In this document: positions 62,824 to 64,000 of the stretch, one piece after another
Layout: the number at the start of each line of letters is the position of its first letter
Position numbering within the stretch: position 1 is the first letter of the stretch
NCBI RefSeq assembly: GCF_002993335.1
Contig: NZ_PVNS01000003.1
Coordinates: forward strand, 186,001-250,000
DNA: 64,000 nt
DNA from: Alkalicoccus urumqiensis
GTDB taxonomy: Bacteria > Bacillota > Bacilli > Bacillales > Salisediminibacteriaceae
Direction: 5' to 3'
Program-made: the position numbers and the translations under genes
The notes under the pieces: generated by a model
Told to the model about the DNA's origin: nothing
The model's database searches: none
Seen by the model: the letters and a program-made list of their open reading frames with translations, nothing else

Positions 62824-63634
62824 TGCGTGGCTTCTCCTCGCCCCGCTTCTTCTCTTCATGATGCTGTTTGTCGGGCAGGGGATGTTTAGAGCGGTGCAGG
62901 AGAGTCTTGCGTTCGGCGGGGCCGAGGGGATGCTCGTTCATTATGAAACGCTGTTTGCATCGCGTTCCTTCTGGGCGGCTGCCGGCGTCAGTGTATACGT
63001 GGCGCTTGTTTCTTCGATCGTGTCGCTCGTCATCGGTCTCGTCATTACACGCACGTTCGTCCGGGTGTTTGCTGTTGATACGTGGAAACTTGCGGCGTGG
63101 TTTCCGATGCTCATTCCCCACTTTGTCGCAGCGTACCTCGTGCTGCTCTTTTTTGCCCCGGCCGGCTGGGCAGCATCGGTGCTCGGCACGATGCTGCCGC
63201 CGTTTGTGCAGAGCAGCGCCTATACCGGCGTCATTTTAACGTACATATGGAAAGAGGTTCCTTTCGTCATTTTAATGCTGCTTCCTGTGTATCAGGAGCT
63301 CGACTGGCGGATGGCGGAGGTGAGCCGGAGTCTCGGCGCCGGTCGGTTTCAGACGTTCCGGCACGCAGAGTGGCCGCATGCCGGTCCGGTGGCAGTCGAG
63401 ACGGCGCTTATTATGTTCATTTTCATTCTCGGTGCGTTTGAAATACCGGGGCTTCTCGGTGTCACGTATCCAGCTATGCTTCCGGTGCTCGCCTTCGACT
63501 GGTTTTACCAGTCCGGATGGAGCGAGCGGCCGCTTGCCCAGGCGATGATGGTGCTTGTTACGGCTGTCTCTCTCGTGCTCGCAGCGCTCGTACTCAGCTG
63601 GGTTCGGCGGGGAAGGAGGCGGTCATATGCGTAA
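62810..63634 (+). CDS. ABC transporter permease (YnjC-like, first permease)
   Basis: 274 aa from TTG 62810, six bases behind GGAGG and inside the end of the binding-protein gene. Six helices; the EAA-type loop reads MAEVSRSLGAGRFQTFRHAEWPHAGP near 168-193. Overlaps the second permease by eight bases. Part of the YnjBCD-like importer. Confidence 0.85.
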   Translation: MSSRSAWLLLAPLLLFMMLFVGQGMFRAVQESLAFGGAEGMLVHYETLFASRSFWAAAGVSVYVALVSSIVSLVIGLVITRTFVRVFAVDTWKLAAWFPMLIPHFVAAYLVLLFFAPAGWAASVLGTMLPPFVQSSAYTGVILTYIWKEVPFVILMLLPVYQELDWRMAEVSRSLGAGRFQTFRHAEWPHAGPVAVETALIMFIFILGAFEIPGLLGVTYPAMLPVLAFDWFYQSGWSERPLAQAMMVLVTAVSLVLAALVLSWVRRGRRRSYA

Positions 63635-64000
63635 ACTGCTGCTTCTGCTGCTTCTTGCCATCTTCGTTTTTCCTGTGCTGTTTTTGTTTCTCAAAAGCAT
63701 CACGTTCTCCTGGCGCTATCCGGACGTGCTTCCCACTGCGTTCAGCATGCGGGCGTGGGAGGCGCTGGCATCGGAGCCGCAGCTGCTTCCGGCTGTCGGG
63801 ATGACGCTGTTTATCGGCGCGGTTGTCGTCGTACTGAATCTTCTTCTCGGTATTCCGGCGGCGCTGGCGCTCAGCTGGGTCGATTTCCGCGGAAAAGTCG
63901 CGGTGGAAACGATCTTTTTCCTGCCGATTCTCGTCCCGGTGCTGGCGATTGCGATGGGACTGCATATTACGATGATCCGTCTCGGCATTGCCGACCATCC
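63627..64000 (+). CDS. ABC transporter permease (second permease, partial)
   Basis: First 124 codons; the gene runs off the window. Starts MRKLLLLLLLAIFVFPVLFLFLKSITFSWRYPDVLPTAFSMRAW, typical of the second permease of YnjBCD-like systems; the frame is open to the last base. GGAAGGAGG precedes the ATG. An ATPase gene is expected further downstream. Confidence 0.82.
   Translation, partial: MRKLLLLLLLAIFVFPVLFLFLKSITFSWRYPDVLPTAFSMRAWEALASEPQLLPAVGMTLFIGAVVVVLNLLLGIPAALALSWVDFRGKVAVETIFFLPILVPVLAIAMGLHITMIRLGIADH

Overview
The window reads as a chromosomal segment of a moderately halophilic or alkaliphilic member of the Bacillaceae. The evidence is the gene content (complete ectABC, yclNOPQ-type siderophore uptake, gltBD, mgtE, relP), the strong AAGGAGG-type ribosome binding sites, textbook TTGACA/TATAAT promoters, cre and Fur boxes, many rho-independent terminators, and very acidic extracellular proteins. 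Base composition is moderately GC-rich, apart from one AT-rich gene at 26.1-26.9 kb. No rRNA, tRNA, CRISPR array, prophage or IS element was found.

Layout. 0-1.8 kb (minus): sulfolipid pair sqdB and sqdX (sqdX cut by the window edge). 1.9-3.8 kb (minus): a three-gene redox operon in which the first gene (OsmC-like) and the last (GrdB-like) each carry an in-frame UGA where a redox cysteine is expected, followed by a SECIS-like hairpin. The pair is best read as two selenoproteins around a flavodoxin-type reductase. 3.9-7.5 kb: mgtE, an MpsC-family gene, a 65-aa protein behind a possible attenuator or sRNA, and relP. 7.6-14.2 kb: LacI-controlled maltodextrin-type ABC operon with a GH13 glucosidase. 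14.4-16.9 kb: a phosphotransferase and a phospholipase D-like protein. 17.4-19.7 kb: ectABC. 20.3-25.9 kb: K+ channel, small ORF, RocB-like peptidase, secreted alpha-amylase, SRPBCC protein. 26-35.6 kb: AT-rich orphan gene, then a beta-glucoside locus (ROK kinase, GH1, LacI, DUF624, ABC transporter) with operators at three promoters. 35.7-39.6 kb: DUF779/aldehyde dehydrogenase, Rieske-FAD oxidoreductase, thiamine-binding family protein. 40-44 kb: Fur-type promoter and yclNOPQ. 44-51.6 kb: DinB, alanine symporter, AEC carrier, EamA plus ABC ATPase, gabD, CHRD surface protein. 52.6-59.1 kb: gltB and gltD separated by a tandem hairpin repeat. 59.2-64 kb: membrane microprotein, Crp/Fnr regulator, acyl-CoA thioesterase, and a CHY zinc-finger gene coupled to a YnjBCD-like ABC transporter cut by the window edge.

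Two things stand out. One is the two-selenoprotein operon, which standard ORF calling breaks into fragments. The other is a family of five intergenic arrays (20.3, 27.2, 39.8, 51.8 and 59.6 kb). Each has nine or ten short cores spaced 21-21-21-19-21-21-21-21 bp (one array has 22 for the second interval). Three different core sequences are used (TGGTCCG, ACCGCCAC, GTGGGAC) but the spacing is the same. The 19-bp step breaks any reading frame, so the arrays are not coding. I do not recognise the family.
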